35,123 nt of DNA from Clostridiaceae bacterium (GCA_016297585.1 JAEDGJ010000006.1:1-35123); one strand, 5' to 3'. Shown: positions 24,366 to 33,362, counted from the first letter of the stretch. The notes: generated from the sequence alone by a model not told the origin. Translations and numbers: made by a program.

Positions 24366-27300
24366 TTACTTTTCCAGCGACGTCCAGTCGCGGTTGGTGC
24401 ATAGTGCCAGCCAGAACTCGCTGCCGCCCGCGCGGCGCGCGTAGGTGTGGCTGTTCGTCGCCTCCTGCACCGCGAGATAGTACCACTTTCCGGTGTCGGC
24501 GTTGTCCTTCCAGACGATCATGCCGTCGTGGAGATCCTCAGCCGACGCGGGATTGCGTTCCAGCACACGGTTGATCATCGTCATCGCTTCCGCACGGGTG
24601 ATCGGGCGGTCGGGACGGAAGGTGCCGTCCTCATAGCCCTGCACCCAGCCCTTTGCGGCGGCCATGCCGATCTCGCGCTGCGCCCAGTGTCCCTGCACAT
24701 CCGCAAACGCGCTGCCCTGCGCCGCGTCCCCGGAGAGGAAGCGCGCCGCCATCGCGGCAAACTCCGCGCGCGTGATCGGCTCGCCCGGGCGGAACGTGCC
24801 GTCCGGATAGCCGCCGACAACGCCCATCGCCGCCATCGTCGACACCGCCGTATTGTACCAGTCCCCGGCGCCGACGTCCGCAAACGCGTTCTGCGCGGTC
24901 ATGTTTTCCTCCCGGACACGGTCGTCCAGCAGACGGAAGAAGATCGTCGCCACTTCCGCACGGGTAATGTCAGCCTCCGGACGCACGCAGCCGTCCTCAT
25001 AGCCGACGATATAGGCCATGTGCTCCGTCGAGAACGCGCCGTAGAGCGTCTCACGGCGGTTTTCGACCGTCAGCCGCGCCGTCTGCCCCGCCGTTACGGT
25101 GAACTCATGCCGCACGCCGTCCGTCACATACCCCTCCGGCGCGCGGGTCTCGACAAAGCAGTAACGGCCTTCGAAGAGACCGTCGATGCGGATCTCGCCC
25201 GTGCGGTCGGTCGTATAGGTGCCGGCGTATTCGTCGCGCTCACCCACGCGGTACAGCGCAAACACCGCGCCGGAGAGCCGTTCGCCCGCCGCGCCGGTCT
25301 TCGTCAGCGCCACGCTGCCCGTGGGAATCACCGGATCCGGCGCCGTTTCGCCCTGCCGGTACGTCCACGCGCCGGTGATCAGCACGTCCTCCGTGACCGT
25401 GATCCTGCCGCGGCGGCTCCAGCCGGAAAAGACCCATTCTCCGGTCACGTTGCCGTATTCGTCCTTTTCGACGATCGTATAGCCCGCGAAATAGGTGCGG
25501 TCGACCTCATGCACCGCGCCTTCCGTGAGCCCGAACACGCTCTCCGGAAGCACGGGCGCGTATTTGCCCTCCGGCGCGCCGGTCCACGCGTAGCGGACGG
25601 AGAACGTCGGGCGGTCGCGCATTTCGGTGGTGACGGTATTGCCCGGCACAAGCACCGCGCTGCCGTTCAGCTCGAACGACGCGCTGCCGCCGGTCAGGAG
25701 CGTCTTGCCCGTCTCAAAGCGGTCGGCGGGCAGCGTGCAGCGGAACTCGGCCTGCGCGGTCGTGTTCGACGCATCCACGGTCAGCCCCGTGACGGTCAGT
25801 CCCGTCTCCGGCGCATCAAGACGCGCGTCGGGCTGCAGCACGATCGTAAGCCCGGTCAGGCTCTCGCCCGCCTCAAGCCGGTTTTTCAGGCTCTCGGACA
25901 GCGTATACGTCACCGTATAGGTCACTTCCACCGTCTCGCCGGTGTACTCAACCGACTCCGGGCCGCTGACGGTGACGGTGCCGTAATCGGCGTCGGGCTG
26001 CACGAGCGCAACCGCATAGCCGTTCTCCGACGCGGGCACGGTCAGGGCGATCTCGCCGCCGCCGGCCGGCGCGCGAAGGATGACTGCCTGCGCGTCCGCC
26101 GCGGGATTGCCGTCCTCGCCGGTCGGGATGAGGATCGCGTAGACCGGCAGCTTCTTGTCAAAGGCGGTACCGGTGATGCGCATCGCCGCGGGACTTGCCT
26201 CCTGCGTCCAGAAAACGGCAAACGGCGCCTGCCAGCCCTTTTCCGCGGACGCCTCCTTCAGCGCCGTCTCCGACGCGCCGGAAGCGTTGCCGATTTTGGC
26301 GTTCTTGCCGGGGATCTCGACGAAGAAATTGCCCTTCTTCATGAGGATGCGCCCGTCTCCGAGCACCGCCGCATCGCTTACTTCCACACAGCGGAGCATG
26401 TGGCTGCTGCCGACGCCGCTGACCGCAAGATCATTGGACTCACCGGCCGAGATCAGCGACGCGCTGCCGGCCGTCGTGTCAAAGGAGATCTCCGCGTTCA
26501 TGGAATTGCCCGAAACGGTGCCGCCGTAAAGCAAAACGTTCGGCTGCAGCGTACCCAAGGGATCCGCGTCATACGCGATGCCGCCGCCGTACTTTGCGCT
26601 GTAATTGTTCGAGATGGTGCCGCCGTTCATGATCAGCGTGCCGCCCTTGCGGACATAAACGCCGCCGCCTTCTTCCTTGGCGCAGTTGTTGTAGATCTCG
26701 CCGCCGTACATATAGAGGGTGCCGGTCGTGATCATGATGCCGCCGCCCTGCCGGGTGGTGGCGTTGTCGTGGATCTTCGCGCCGTCGTACAGGTACAGCG
26801 TGTTCGGACCGAAATTGTTGTATACGGCGATGGCGCCGCCGCGATTCGTGGTAAGGTTGTTATAGATCTCACCGTACACATGCAGCTCGGCGTTCTTGCC
26901 CTGCATATAGATCGTTCCCGCCCAGGAGATGTTGTCGTGGATCTTCGCGTTCGGGCCGATCGTGCAGACCGCCTGGGTGCTGTTGTTCATGCTGACCGCG
27001 TTGCCGCCGCTGGCGTTTCCGGCGATCTCGCCGTCGATATAGACGGTATTCTGACTGCCGCCGATCTCAAAGCTCTTTTTAGAGTCCATCGTCCTCAGGA
27101 TCTTTGCGCCGGCCTTCATCTCCAGATAGCAGCTCTCGCCCGTGACGACGATCGCGTCGCCGCCGTGCGTGTCCTCGATCAGGCAGTTTTCCCCGAGCAC
27201 CGCCCGGCTGCCCTGACTGCGCAGATGCAGCACGACGCCGGCATTGGAAAACCACATCTTTGTGCTGCCGGTAAGGCCGGAAAACGTGCCGTCGAGCAGA

Positions 27301-28106
27301 GCCTCGCCGCCGTCCTCATAGACCGCGCGTCCCGCGAGGCCGCGGATGACGGCGCCCGTCTTCATCTCAAAGACGCCGCCCTGAAGCCATACGGCGCCCG
27401 CCGGGCCGTTGCCGCCCGCGCCGCGGGTGCGCTCCGTAACGGTCACGTCCTCGATGACGGAGCCCGCTTCCATCACAAACCGGCTGCCGCCCGTCACGCG
27501 TACCGCGGACATGCCGCCGAAATCGCGGAGCACGGCGCCGCTGCCGAGCGTGATGCTGCCGCTGCCGTCATAGGAGGCGATCATCGCGTCCTGCACGCAG
27601 TTCATGTTGCCGGACGCATCCTCGCCCGCGCCGGAAACCGAGACCGCCTGCTCAAAGCGGGAACCCTCGTACCGTCCCGCATCGTTAAGGACGAGATTTT
27701 CAAGCCGCAGCGACGCGTCCAGAGCTCCGGGCGTGCCGCCGACCTCGATCATCGCCGGGTTGTACCAGGATCTCGCGTTGTCGCTCTGCGTCGCAAAGTC
27801 CTCGCCGCGCGTCACGGTGTACACCGCGCCGGGGACGCTCGAGATCGTCAGGTTTTTATTGTAAAAGCGCGCGCATGAGGTCATGTCAAGGTCGCTTGCG
27901 ACATAAACCGTCGCGCCGTCCGGCGCCTCCGTGACCGCTTTGGCAAGCGTCGCATAGGGATTTGCCTCCGAACCGTCGCCCTTTTCGTCGTTGCCCAACG
28001 CCGAGACGTAGACCGCCGTGTCATCGGCCCGCGCCTGCAGCGCAAAAGCGCCGCACGCGAGAACCGCGCACAGAAACAGCGACAGAAGCTTTTGCCATGT
28101 TTTCAT
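24366..28106 (-). CDS. Large surface protein: beta-helix, SpaA domain and three SLH domains
   Basis: Start chosen at 28106, with AAAGGAG 8 bases upstream and a signal peptide (KTWQKLLSLFLCAVLACGAF); the longer frame to 28349 is not supported. The product is 1246 residues. After the signal comes NPYATLAKAVTEAPDGATVYV, then a long right-handed beta-helix (about 40-640) with repeated GG-x-I-x-NN turns such as GGEIYNN and GGTISNN. Beta-sandwich regions follow (about 640-920). A SpaA/Cna-B-like domain lies at about 928-1015 (SVALTKTGAAGERLSGAVF, ETRAPEGYV). Three SLH domains end the protein (about 1024-1215; GYPDGTFRPGEPITRAE, GYEDGTFRPDRPITRAE). It is a wall-polymer-bound surface protein, perhaps an adhesin or glycan-binding protein. 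Confidence 0.92.
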   Translation of the reverse strand: MKTWQKLLSLFLCAVLACGAFALQARADDTAVYVSALGNDEKGDGSEANPYATLAKAVTEAPDGATVYVASDLDMTSCARFYNKNLTISSVPGAVYTVTRGEDFATQSDNARSWYNPAMIEVGGTPGALDASLRLENLVLNDAGRYEGSRFEQAVSVSGAGEDASGNMNCVQDAMIASYDGSGSITLGSGAVLRDFGGMSAVRVTGGSRFVMEAGSVIEDVTVTERTRGAGGNGPAGAVWLQGGVFEMKTGAVIRGLAGRAVYEDGGEALLDGTFSGLTGSTKMWFSNAGVVLHLRSQGSRAVLGENCLIEDTHGGDAIVVTGESCYLEMKAGAKILRTMDSKKSFEIGGSQNTVYIDGEIAGNASGGNAVSMNNSTQAVCTIGPNAKIHDNISWAGTIYMQGKNAELHVYGEIYNNLTTNRGGAIAVYNNFGPNTLYLYDGAKIHDNATTRQGGGIMITTGTLYMYGGEIYNNCAKEEGGGVYVRKGGTLIMNGGTISNNYSAKYGGGIAYDADPLGTLQPNVLLYGGTVSGNSMNAEISFDTTAGSASLISAGESNDLAVSGVGSSHMLRCVEVSDAAVLGDGRILMKKGNFFVEIPGKNAKIGNASGASETALKEASAEKGWQAPFAVFWTQEASPAAMRITGTAFDKKLPVYAILIPTGEDGNPAADAQAVILRAPAGGGEIALTVPASENGYAVALVQPDADYGTVTVSGPESVEYTGETVEVTYTVTYTLSESLKNRLEAGESLTGLTIVLQPDARLDAPETGLTVTGLTVDASNTTAQAEFRCTLPADRFETGKTLLTGGSASFELNGSAVLVPGNTVTTEMRDRPTFSVRYAWTGAPEGKYAPVLPESVFGLTEGAVHEVDRTYFAGYTIVEKDEYGNVTGEWVFSGWSRRGRITVTEDVLITGAWTYRQGETAPDPVIPTGSVALTKTGAAGERLSGAVFALYRVGERDEYAGTYTTDRTGEIRIDGLFEGRYCFVETRAPEGYVTDGVRHEFTVTAGQTARLTVENRRETLYGAFSTEHMAYIVGYEDGCVRPEADITRAEVATIFFRLLDDRVREENMTAQNAFADVGAGDWYNTAVSTMAAMGVVGGYPDGTFRPGEPITRAEFAAMAARFLSGDAAQGSAFADVQGHWAQREIGMAAAKGWVQGYEDGTFRPDRPITRAEAMTMINRVLERNPASAEDLHDGMIVWKDNADTGKWYYLAVQEATNSHTYARRAGGSEFWLALCTNRDWTSLEK

Positions 28107-28349
28107 CACAATTACTCCTTTTGTGCCTTTTTTGCATGAATCTCCCGGCTTTTCCGGGGATGGGGTGGGGATCCCGCAAGAAAAAACGCTTTCTTTCCGA
28201 TACGCCTCCTTTCCGTCTGTAAATGCTTCAACCATCCATTTTTTCAAAACATTTACATCCCGCAGATCTTTATTTTTCACCTCATTCTCGCGGTAAAAGT
28301 TATGGAATTTTCCAATTTTCAAAGCATTCAGACTATATCTTTCTATCAT
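28107..28349 (-). promoter_or_regulatory. Long 5' leader of the large surface protein gene
   Basis: About 236 bases lie between the predicted transcript start near 28343 and the ATG at 28106. The frame happens to stay open but lacks a ribosome site. A short CCCGG/CCGGG hairpin lies about 28153-28167. I see no known riboswitch consensus in it. The length suggests regulation, stability or processing, without proof. Confidence 0.5.
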
Positions 28350-28378
28350 ATTATATCACTTTTTCGCTTTCTTTTCAA
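28350..28378 (-). promoter_or_regulatory. sigmaA promoter of the large surface protein gene
   Basis: On the minus strand TTGAAA (28373-28378), a 17-base spacer and a perfect TATAAT (28350-28355). Confidence 0.82.
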
Positions 28379-28695
28379 TAGGGAAAGGCATTCTTTTTTA
28401 TCTTTTATGAATTCTATTCGCGTTTTTTGCAAATATGTACTTTTTTCAGATTTTTATGTAATTTTTCGCGTTCTCCCTTTCTCCGGGCGTTTTCCGCCCC
28501 TTGCAGCGCATCCCCGCAGACGTTGGCTCCCGAAGGTTTCCCCGCTTTCGGAGCCGTTTTCGGGATTTCCGCGGCCATTTCAAAAAATCGCGCCGCACTC
28601 CCCCGTTTTGGCCTGTCTCCCCGTTTAATCCGCCGCCGCCGTGTCCATACTTCCCGTATCGGAACACCAAAAAGGGAGGGACACACCCCGCTGAT
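28379..28695. other. Intergenic region before clpC
   Basis: Its first part is AT-rich and its second part GC-rich. I find no convincing -35/-10 pair for clpC on the plus strand, and neither a CIRCE element nor obvious CtsR heptad repeats. A ribosome-like AAGGGAGGG lies at about 28672-28680. Otherwise nothing is seen. Confidence 0.55.
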
Positions 28696-31146
28696 ATGAG
28701 AGAGGTGCATTTTACGGAGCGCGCCGAGCGCGTCCTGCGGCTTGCGCATGAGGGCGCGGCGGAGATGGGACACAGCCATGTGGGAACGGAGCATCTGCTG
28801 CTGGGGCTTGCCCGCGAGGGCGACGGCATCGCCGCGCGCACGCTCGGCGCCTGCGGCATGACGCCCGCGCGTCTCGGGGAGCTGCTGCGCGAAAACGTCG
28901 GCGTCGGCGCGCCCACGCTGCGCACGCCGCAGGGACTGACCCCCCGCGCGCGCCAGTCGATCGAGCTCGCCGCCGCCGAGGCCACCGCCCTCGGGCACGC
29001 CTTCGTCGGCGCGGAGCATCTGCTGCTGGGCGTGCTGCGCGAAAACGACTGTCAGGGCTGCCGCATCCTGCTCTCCGCCGGGGTCGAGCCGCAGAAGCTC
29101 TACGACATGACGCTGCGCTTCTCCGGCTCCCCCGCCTCGGGCAGCGTCGAGCCCGCCGCCTTCTCCGGCTCGAACGCGGCCGCCTCTCCGCTCCGTCCGC
29201 GCGGAGATACCCGCACCCTAAACCAGTTCGGCCGCGACCTGACACAGTCCGCGCGCGAGGGCGTGCTCGACCCCGTCATCGGACGCGACGCCGAGACCGA
29301 CCGCGTCGTCGCCATCCTGACGCGGCGGCAGAAAAACAATCCCGTCCTCATCGGCGAGCCGGGCGTCGGCAAGACCGCCGTCGCGGAGGGGCTCGCCCGG
29401 CGGCTGGCGGAGGGACGCGTGCCCGATTCGCTCCGCGGACGCCGCCTTGTCTCGCTCGACCTCGCCGGGATGATCGCCGGCACCAAATACCGCGGCGAAT
29501 TTGAGGAGCGCGTGCGCACCATCCTCGAGGAAGCGCGCCGCGCGGGCAACGTCATCCTCTTCATCGACGAGCTGCACACCGTCGTCGGCGCGGGTGCCGC
29601 CGAGGGCGCGATCGACGCGGCGAACATCCTCAAGCCCGCGCTCTCCCGCGGCGAGCTGCGCGTCGTCGGTGCGACCACCATCGCCGAATACCGCAAATAC
29701 ATCGAGCGCGACGCCGCCCTGGAGCGCCGCTTCCAGCCCGTGCTGCTCGAGGAACCGACAAGAGACGAGGCGCGCGCCATTCTCGAGGGGCTCCGGCCCC
29801 GCTACGAGGCGCATCACGGGCTGCGCATCTCCGACGAGGCGCTCGACGCGGCGATCTCGCTGTCCGTGCGCTATCTGCCCGACCGCTTCCTGCCGGACAA
29901 GGCGGTCGATCTGATCGACGAGGCCGCGGCGTCCACCCGGATGCGCCTGCTCGGCGGCGGCGCGCTTAAAAAGCTCGCCCGAGACGGAGATGCCGCCGAG
30001 CGCGAACTGGAGGATGCCGTGCGCGCGTCGGATTTCGTCCGCGCCGCCGCCGTCCGCGACAAAAAGCGCGCGATCGACGAAAGCCTTGCCCGGGAGCGCG
30101 CGGACAACCTCGTCACGCTGGGCGTCGTCACCGCCGCCGACGTCGCGCACGCCTGCGCCGCCTGGACGCGCATCCCGGTCGAGGAGCTGACCGAGGAGGA
30201 GGAGACGCGCCTTGCCCGGCTCGAGGACGTCCTGCGCGAGCGCGTCGTCGGGCAGGACGAGGCCGTCGCCGCCGTGTCCCGCGCCGTGCGGCTCGGACGC
30301 GTGGGGCTTGCCGACCCGAACCGCCCCGTCGGTAGCTTTCTCTTCCTCGGCCCCTCCGGCGTCGGCAAGACGGAGACGGCGCGCGCGCTTGCCGAGGCGC
30401 TGTTCGGCGACGAAAACGCACTGATCCGCTTCGACATGTCCGAATACGCCGAAAAGCACACGATCTCCCGCCTGATCGGCTCCCCGCCCGGGTATGTCGG
30501 CCACGAGGAGGGCGGCCAGCTCACCGGACGCGTGCGCGCGAAGCCCTACTCCGTCGTACTGTTCGACGAGCTCGAGAAGGCGCACCCCGACATCTTCCAT
30601 CTGATGCTCCAGATCCTCGAGGACGGCCGCCTGACCGACGCGCAGGGGCGCCGCGCCGACTTCCGCAGCGCCGTCGTCATCATGACCTCCAACCTCGGCG
30701 CGGGGACCGTCTCCGGCACGGCCTCGCCCGTCGGCTTCTCGTCCTCAAAGTCCGGTGCGGACGCGCGGGAGGACCGCGTGCGCGGCGAGATGCGCGCGTT
30801 CTTCCGTCCGGAGTTTCTAAACCGGCTCGACGCCGCCGTCGTCTTCCACCCGCTCGGGGAGGACGCGCTGCGCGAGATCGCCCGCAGGCTGCTGGCCGCG
30901 TCCGCGAAGCGCTTTGCGCACCGGGGCTATACCCTCGTCTGGGACGAGGACGCCGTCGCCTCTCTTGCGCGGGAGGGGCTCGATCCCCGCTACGGTGCGC
31001 GTCCGCTGCGCCGCGCGATCACCGCCCGCGTCGAGGAGCCCGCCGCCGCCGCCATCCTCTCGGGCGCGCTGACCCCCGGCATGGAGGTGCGGCTCGAGGG
31101 CGAGACACTGCGCTTTGCAAAGCCCGACGCGCCCGGGGAGGCATAA
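28696..31146 (+). CDS. clpC: ATP-dependent Clp protease ATPase subunit ClpC
   Basis: This is an 816-residue AAA+ unfoldase that feeds proteins to ClpP and controls quality, competence and sporulation regulators. It has the Clp N-domain repeat (residues 1-140; FTERAERVLRLAHEGA and ARQSIELAAAEA), the first nucleotide-binding domain with Walker A GEPGVGKT (220-227), VILFIDELHTVVGAG, a short middle domain with a UVR-like helix (RELEDAVRASDFVRAAAVRDK), and the second domain with GPSGVGKT (552-559) and FDELEKAHPDIF. The ATG at 28696 lies 15 bases after AAGGGAGGG, a long spacing, but no better start exists in frame. Unlike many Firmicutes, ctsR and mcsA/mcsB are not next to it. Confidence 0.96.
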   Translation: MREVHFTERAERVLRLAHEGAAEMGHSHVGTEHLLLGLAREGDGIAARTLGACGMTPARLGELLRENVGVGAPTLRTPQGLTPRARQSIELAAAEATALGHAFVGAEHLLLGVLRENDCQGCRILLSAGVEPQKLYDMTLRFSGSPASGSVEPAAFSGSNAAASPLRPRGDTRTLNQFGRDLTQSAREGVLDPVIGRDAETDRVVAILTRRQKNNPVLIGEPGVGKTAVAEGLARRLAEGRVPDSLRGRRLVSLDLAGMIAGTKYRGEFEERVRTILEEARRAGNVILFIDELHTVVGAGAAEGAIDAANILKPALSRGELRVVGATTIAEYRKYIERDAALERRFQPVLLEEPTRDEARAILEGLRPRYEAHHGLRISDEALDAAISLSVRYLPDRFLPDKAVDLIDEAAASTRMRLLGGGALKKLARDGDAAERELEDAVRASDFVRAAAVRDKKRAIDESLARERADNLVTLGVVTAADVAHACAAWTRIPVEELTEEEETRLARLEDVLRERVVGQDEAVAAVSRAVRLGRVGLADPNRPVGSFLFLGPSGVGKTETARALAEALFGDENALIRFDMSEYAEKHTISRLIGSPPGYVGHEEGGQLTGRVRAKPYSVVLFDELEKAHPDIFHLMLQILEDGRLTDAQGRRADFRSAVVIMTSNLGAGTVSGTASPVGFSSSKSGADAREDRVRGEMRAFFRPEFLNRLDAAVVFHPLGEDALREIARRLLAASAKRFAHRGYTLVWDEDAVASLAREGLDPRYGARPLRRAITARVEEPAAAAILSGALTPGMEVRLEGETLRFAKPDAPGEA

Positions 31147-31192
31147 AAAAACGAGGACTGCATCTCAAAAAAGGATGCAGCCCTCGTTTTTT
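31146..31192 (+). terminator. Bidirectional terminator after clpC
   Basis: A 19-base stem (31146-31164 with 31174-31192) with one mismatch, A-run on one side and T-run on the other, sits between convergent clpC and the oxidoreductase gene ending at 31205. Confidence 0.9.
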
Positions 31193-31204
31193 ATGCCTTT
31201 TTTC

Positions 31205-32278
31205 TTACTTTTCGCGGTAGAACAGCGGGCAGTCGAGCCAGACCCCTCCCTGCATCGCCGCTTCGTGCGCGACGAGTCCGGGGATCGTCATGTCGAGCGC
31301 CTTCACGATGTCGATCGCCGGGGTGCGGTCGTACTTGATGTCGTCGAGGAAGCGGTTGATGAGCAGATACTCGCAGCTTCCGTGTCCGCCGGCCTTCATC
31401 TCCTCGGTCGCGTTCGGGTCGGAGGCGTAGTTCGTGAAGTTCACGCAGTCCTCGTCCACGCCCTCGAAATAGCGGCGCGCGCGGTCGGAGGTATAGTCGT
31501 CCGTCTCGATGTAGCCCTTCGAGCCGTACATCGCGTAGCCGCACCACGCGGGCTTGCGCGGCGAGACCGAGCTGCGCAGCACGCGGATCGTCGCGCCCTT
31601 CGACGTCTCGAACAGCCCGCACTGCATGTCGATCGCGCCGGGGCCGACGTTCTCGACGATGTTCACGCTCTTGCCGGACGCCGTGCAGCGGACGATGTAG
31701 TCGTCGAGCCAGTAGAGGATCGGGCCGAGGCTGTGCGAGCAGTAATGCAGCGGCGCGCGCTGCGTGCGCCAGAGGTTGTTGCCGTCCTTATCGATGACGA
31801 GCTGGCGGATCTCGTGCACATACTCCGCCTCGGCGTAATGGATGTGCCCGAGCAGGCCGCGGTCGACATAATCCTTCCACTCCAGCACGAAGTGCATATA
31901 GTTGCAGTTTTCCGCCATCATGTACTTGGCCTTCGAGCGCTTCGTCGCCTCCCAGATGTTCCGGCAGCCCTCGATCGAGTTCGCCGCCGTCACCTCGCAG
32001 AGCACATGGATATTCCGGTCGAGCGCCGCGATCACCTGCGCCTCATGGTACGGGATCGGCGTACCGAGCACGACGAGATCGACGCCGGAATCGAGGAAGG
32101 GTTCGTAATCGGTAAAGCACTGGCGGTCGGAGAGTCCGAAATCCGCCGCGTGCTCCGCGAGTTTTGCGGGATTCGTATCGCACAGCGCCGTGATCTCCGT
32201 ATAGGGATGGGAGGAAAGCACCTTACCGTAAGCGGTGCCGCGGCCGATGCCGACCAGACCCACGCGAAGCTTGTCCAT
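31205..32278 (-). CDS. Gfo/Idh/MocA family oxidoreductase
   Basis: Start at 32278 (MDKLRVGLVGIGRG), 357 residues; the longer frame to 32407 lacks a ribosome site and would cross the promoter. The dinucleotide loop GIGRGT (10-15) and the Rossmann domain (ITALCDTNPAKL) are clear, as are the C-terminal beta-sheet domain and KDYVDRGLLGHIHYAEAEYV. The usual EKP motif with a catalytic lysine reads EVT here (95-97). The family oxidises sugars or sugar acids with NAD(P). It stands alone with its own promoter and shares a terminator with clpC. Substrate unknown. Confidence 0.88.
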   Translation of the reverse strand: MDKLRVGLVGIGRGTAYGKVLSSHPYTEITALCDTNPAKLAEHAADFGLSDRQCFTDYEPFLDSGVDLVVLGTPIPYHEAQVIAALDRNIHVLCEVTAANSIEGCRNIWEATKRSKAKYMMAENCNYMHFVLEWKDYVDRGLLGHIHYAEAEYVHEIRQLVIDKDGNNLWRTQRAPLHYCSHSLGPILYWLDDYIVRCTASGKSVNIVENVGPGAIDMQCGLFETSKGATIRVLRSSVSPRKPAWCGYAMYGSKGYIETDDYTSDRARRYFEGVDEDCVNFTNYASDPNATEEMKAGGHGSCEYLLINRFLDDIKYDRTPAIDIVKALDMTIPGLVAHEAAMQGGVWLDCPLFYREK

Positions 32279-32324
32279 AGCAAAAAAGTCCCCCTTTTTC
32301 TTTGTTTTGGGAATCCGCAATCCC

Positions 32325-32353
32325 ATCTTATCGTTTTCCCCCGCTCCTGTCAA
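32325..32353 (-). promoter_or_regulatory. sigmaA promoter of the second oxidoreductase gene
   Basis: On the minus strand a perfect TTGACA (32348-32353), a 17-base spacer and TAAGAT (32325-32330). Confidence 0.83.
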
Positions 32354-32401
32354 GAGGCTTTTTCGGGTTGCAGGAACATTTTCGGTTTTTCCGCGTGCGT
32401 C

Positions 32402-32430
32402 TTGCATTTTTTCGGGCGGTATGGTATACT
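32402..32430 (+). promoter_or_regulatory. sigmaA promoter of the SGNH hydrolase gene
   Basis: TTGCAT (32402-32407), a 17-base spacer and TATACT (32425-32430); divergent from the oxidoreductase promoter. Confidence 0.8.
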
Positions 32431-32478
32431 CTACTTACTTTCCCCGAAAAAATCCGAAAACGACAGGAGGACACTCCG

Positions 32479-33288
32479 ATGGAGCTTGAACGTTTCTTTC
32501 CCTGCGACCCCTGCGAGCAGCCGCTCGACCGTCCCGTCGAGGACGGCGGCTTCTGCGGCATCTTCCGCCGCATCGCCTGCGTCGGCGACAGCCTTTCCTC
32601 CGGCGAGTTTGAGTCTCTCGACGAAAACGGCGTGCGCGGGTATCACGACTATTTCGACTACTCCTGGGGCCAGTACATCGCCCGCATGGCGGGCTGCACC
32701 GTGCTCAACTTCTCCCGCGGCGGCATGACCGCGAAGAACTACTGCGAGAACTTCGCCTGGTGCTGCGACTACTGGAATCCCGACCGCCGCTGTCAGGCAT
32801 ACATCATCGCGCTCGGCGTCAACGACATCTTAAACGCCCGTCAGGAGCCCGGAAGCGCCGCTGACATCTGCCTGTCCGACTGGACGAAAAACGAAAAGAC
32901 CTTCGCGGGCTATTACGGCCAGATCATCCAGCGCTATCTCGAGATCGAGCCGAATGCCCGCTTTTTCCTGATGACCCCGCCGCGCTCCGGCCCCGACAGC
33001 AATCCCGAATACGACGCGCGCAAGGACCGGCTCGCGGAGACCATCCGCGGCATCGCGGACGTCTTTGAAAACGCCTACGTCCTCGACTTCCACCGCTACG
33101 CCGTGCCCCACGACGAGCTCTTTACCCGCCGCTTCTACGTCGGCGGCCATCTCAACGCCGCAGGATACCTGCTGACCGCGAAAATGACCGTCTCCTACAT
33201 CGACTACATCATCCGCCACAACATCACGGACTTCGCGCAGGCGGGCTTTATCGGCACGCCCTACTCCTACGCCGGACTCAAACGCTGA
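32479..33288 (+). CDS. SGNH/GDSL-family hydrolase
   Basis: Start at 32479, with ACAGGAGG about 8 bases upstream; 269 residues. The longer frame starts upstream of the promoter. The SGNH blocks are GDSLSSG with nucleophile S38, the glycine in SRGGMTA (81-82), N115 in GVND, and H224 in VGGHLNAAGY. The Asp that normally sits three residues before the catalytic His is Val221. No signal peptide is present, so the enzyme is likely cytoplasmic and removes acyl groups from sugars or other small molecules. It ends at a terminator shared with sleB. It is next to a sugar oxidoreductase, which may hint at glycan metabolism. Confidence 0.86.
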   Translation: MELERFFPCDPCEQPLDRPVEDGGFCGIFRRIACVGDSLSSGEFESLDENGVRGYHDYFDYSWGQYIARMAGCTVLNFSRGGMTAKNYCENFAWCCDYWNPDRRCQAYIIALGVNDILNARQEPGSAADICLSDWTKNEKTFAGYYGQIIQRYLEIEPNARFFLMTPPRSGPDSNPEYDARKDRLAETIRGIADVFENAYVLDFHRYAVPHDELFTRRFYVGGHLNAAGYLLTAKMTVSYIDYIIRHNITDFAQAGFIGTPYSYAGLKR

Positions 33289-33310
33289 AAAAACCCGCAG
33301 TTTTTCGCAA

Positions 33311-33358
33311 AAAAACGGTTCCTTTCCGTCCGCAGGCACGGAAAAGAGCCGCTTTTTT
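33311..33358 (+). terminator. Terminator between SGNH hydrolase and sleB
   Basis: An imperfect stem (about 33311-33329 with 33338-33356) with A's before and T's after, between two convergent genes. Confidence 0.75.
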
Positions 33359-33362
33359 GGCA

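Noticed and set aside
26500..27000. Repeats resembling a CRISPR array or satellite in the SLH gene
   Set aside because: These are degenerate, in-frame coding repeats of beta-helix turns, with no conserved repeat-spacer pattern.
24447..27878. A 1143-codon open frame on the plus strand
   Set aside because: It lies opposite the large SLH protein gene and gives an Arg/His/Ala-rich product without recognisable domains or ribosome site.
28107..28343. Cyclic-di-GMP or other known riboswitch in the SLH leader
   Set aside because: No known consensus core was recognised by eye; the leader is listed only as unexplained.
28107..28349. An N-terminal extension of the large SLH protein
   Set aside because: It would place about 80 residues before a clear signal peptide and begins upstream of the expected transcript start.
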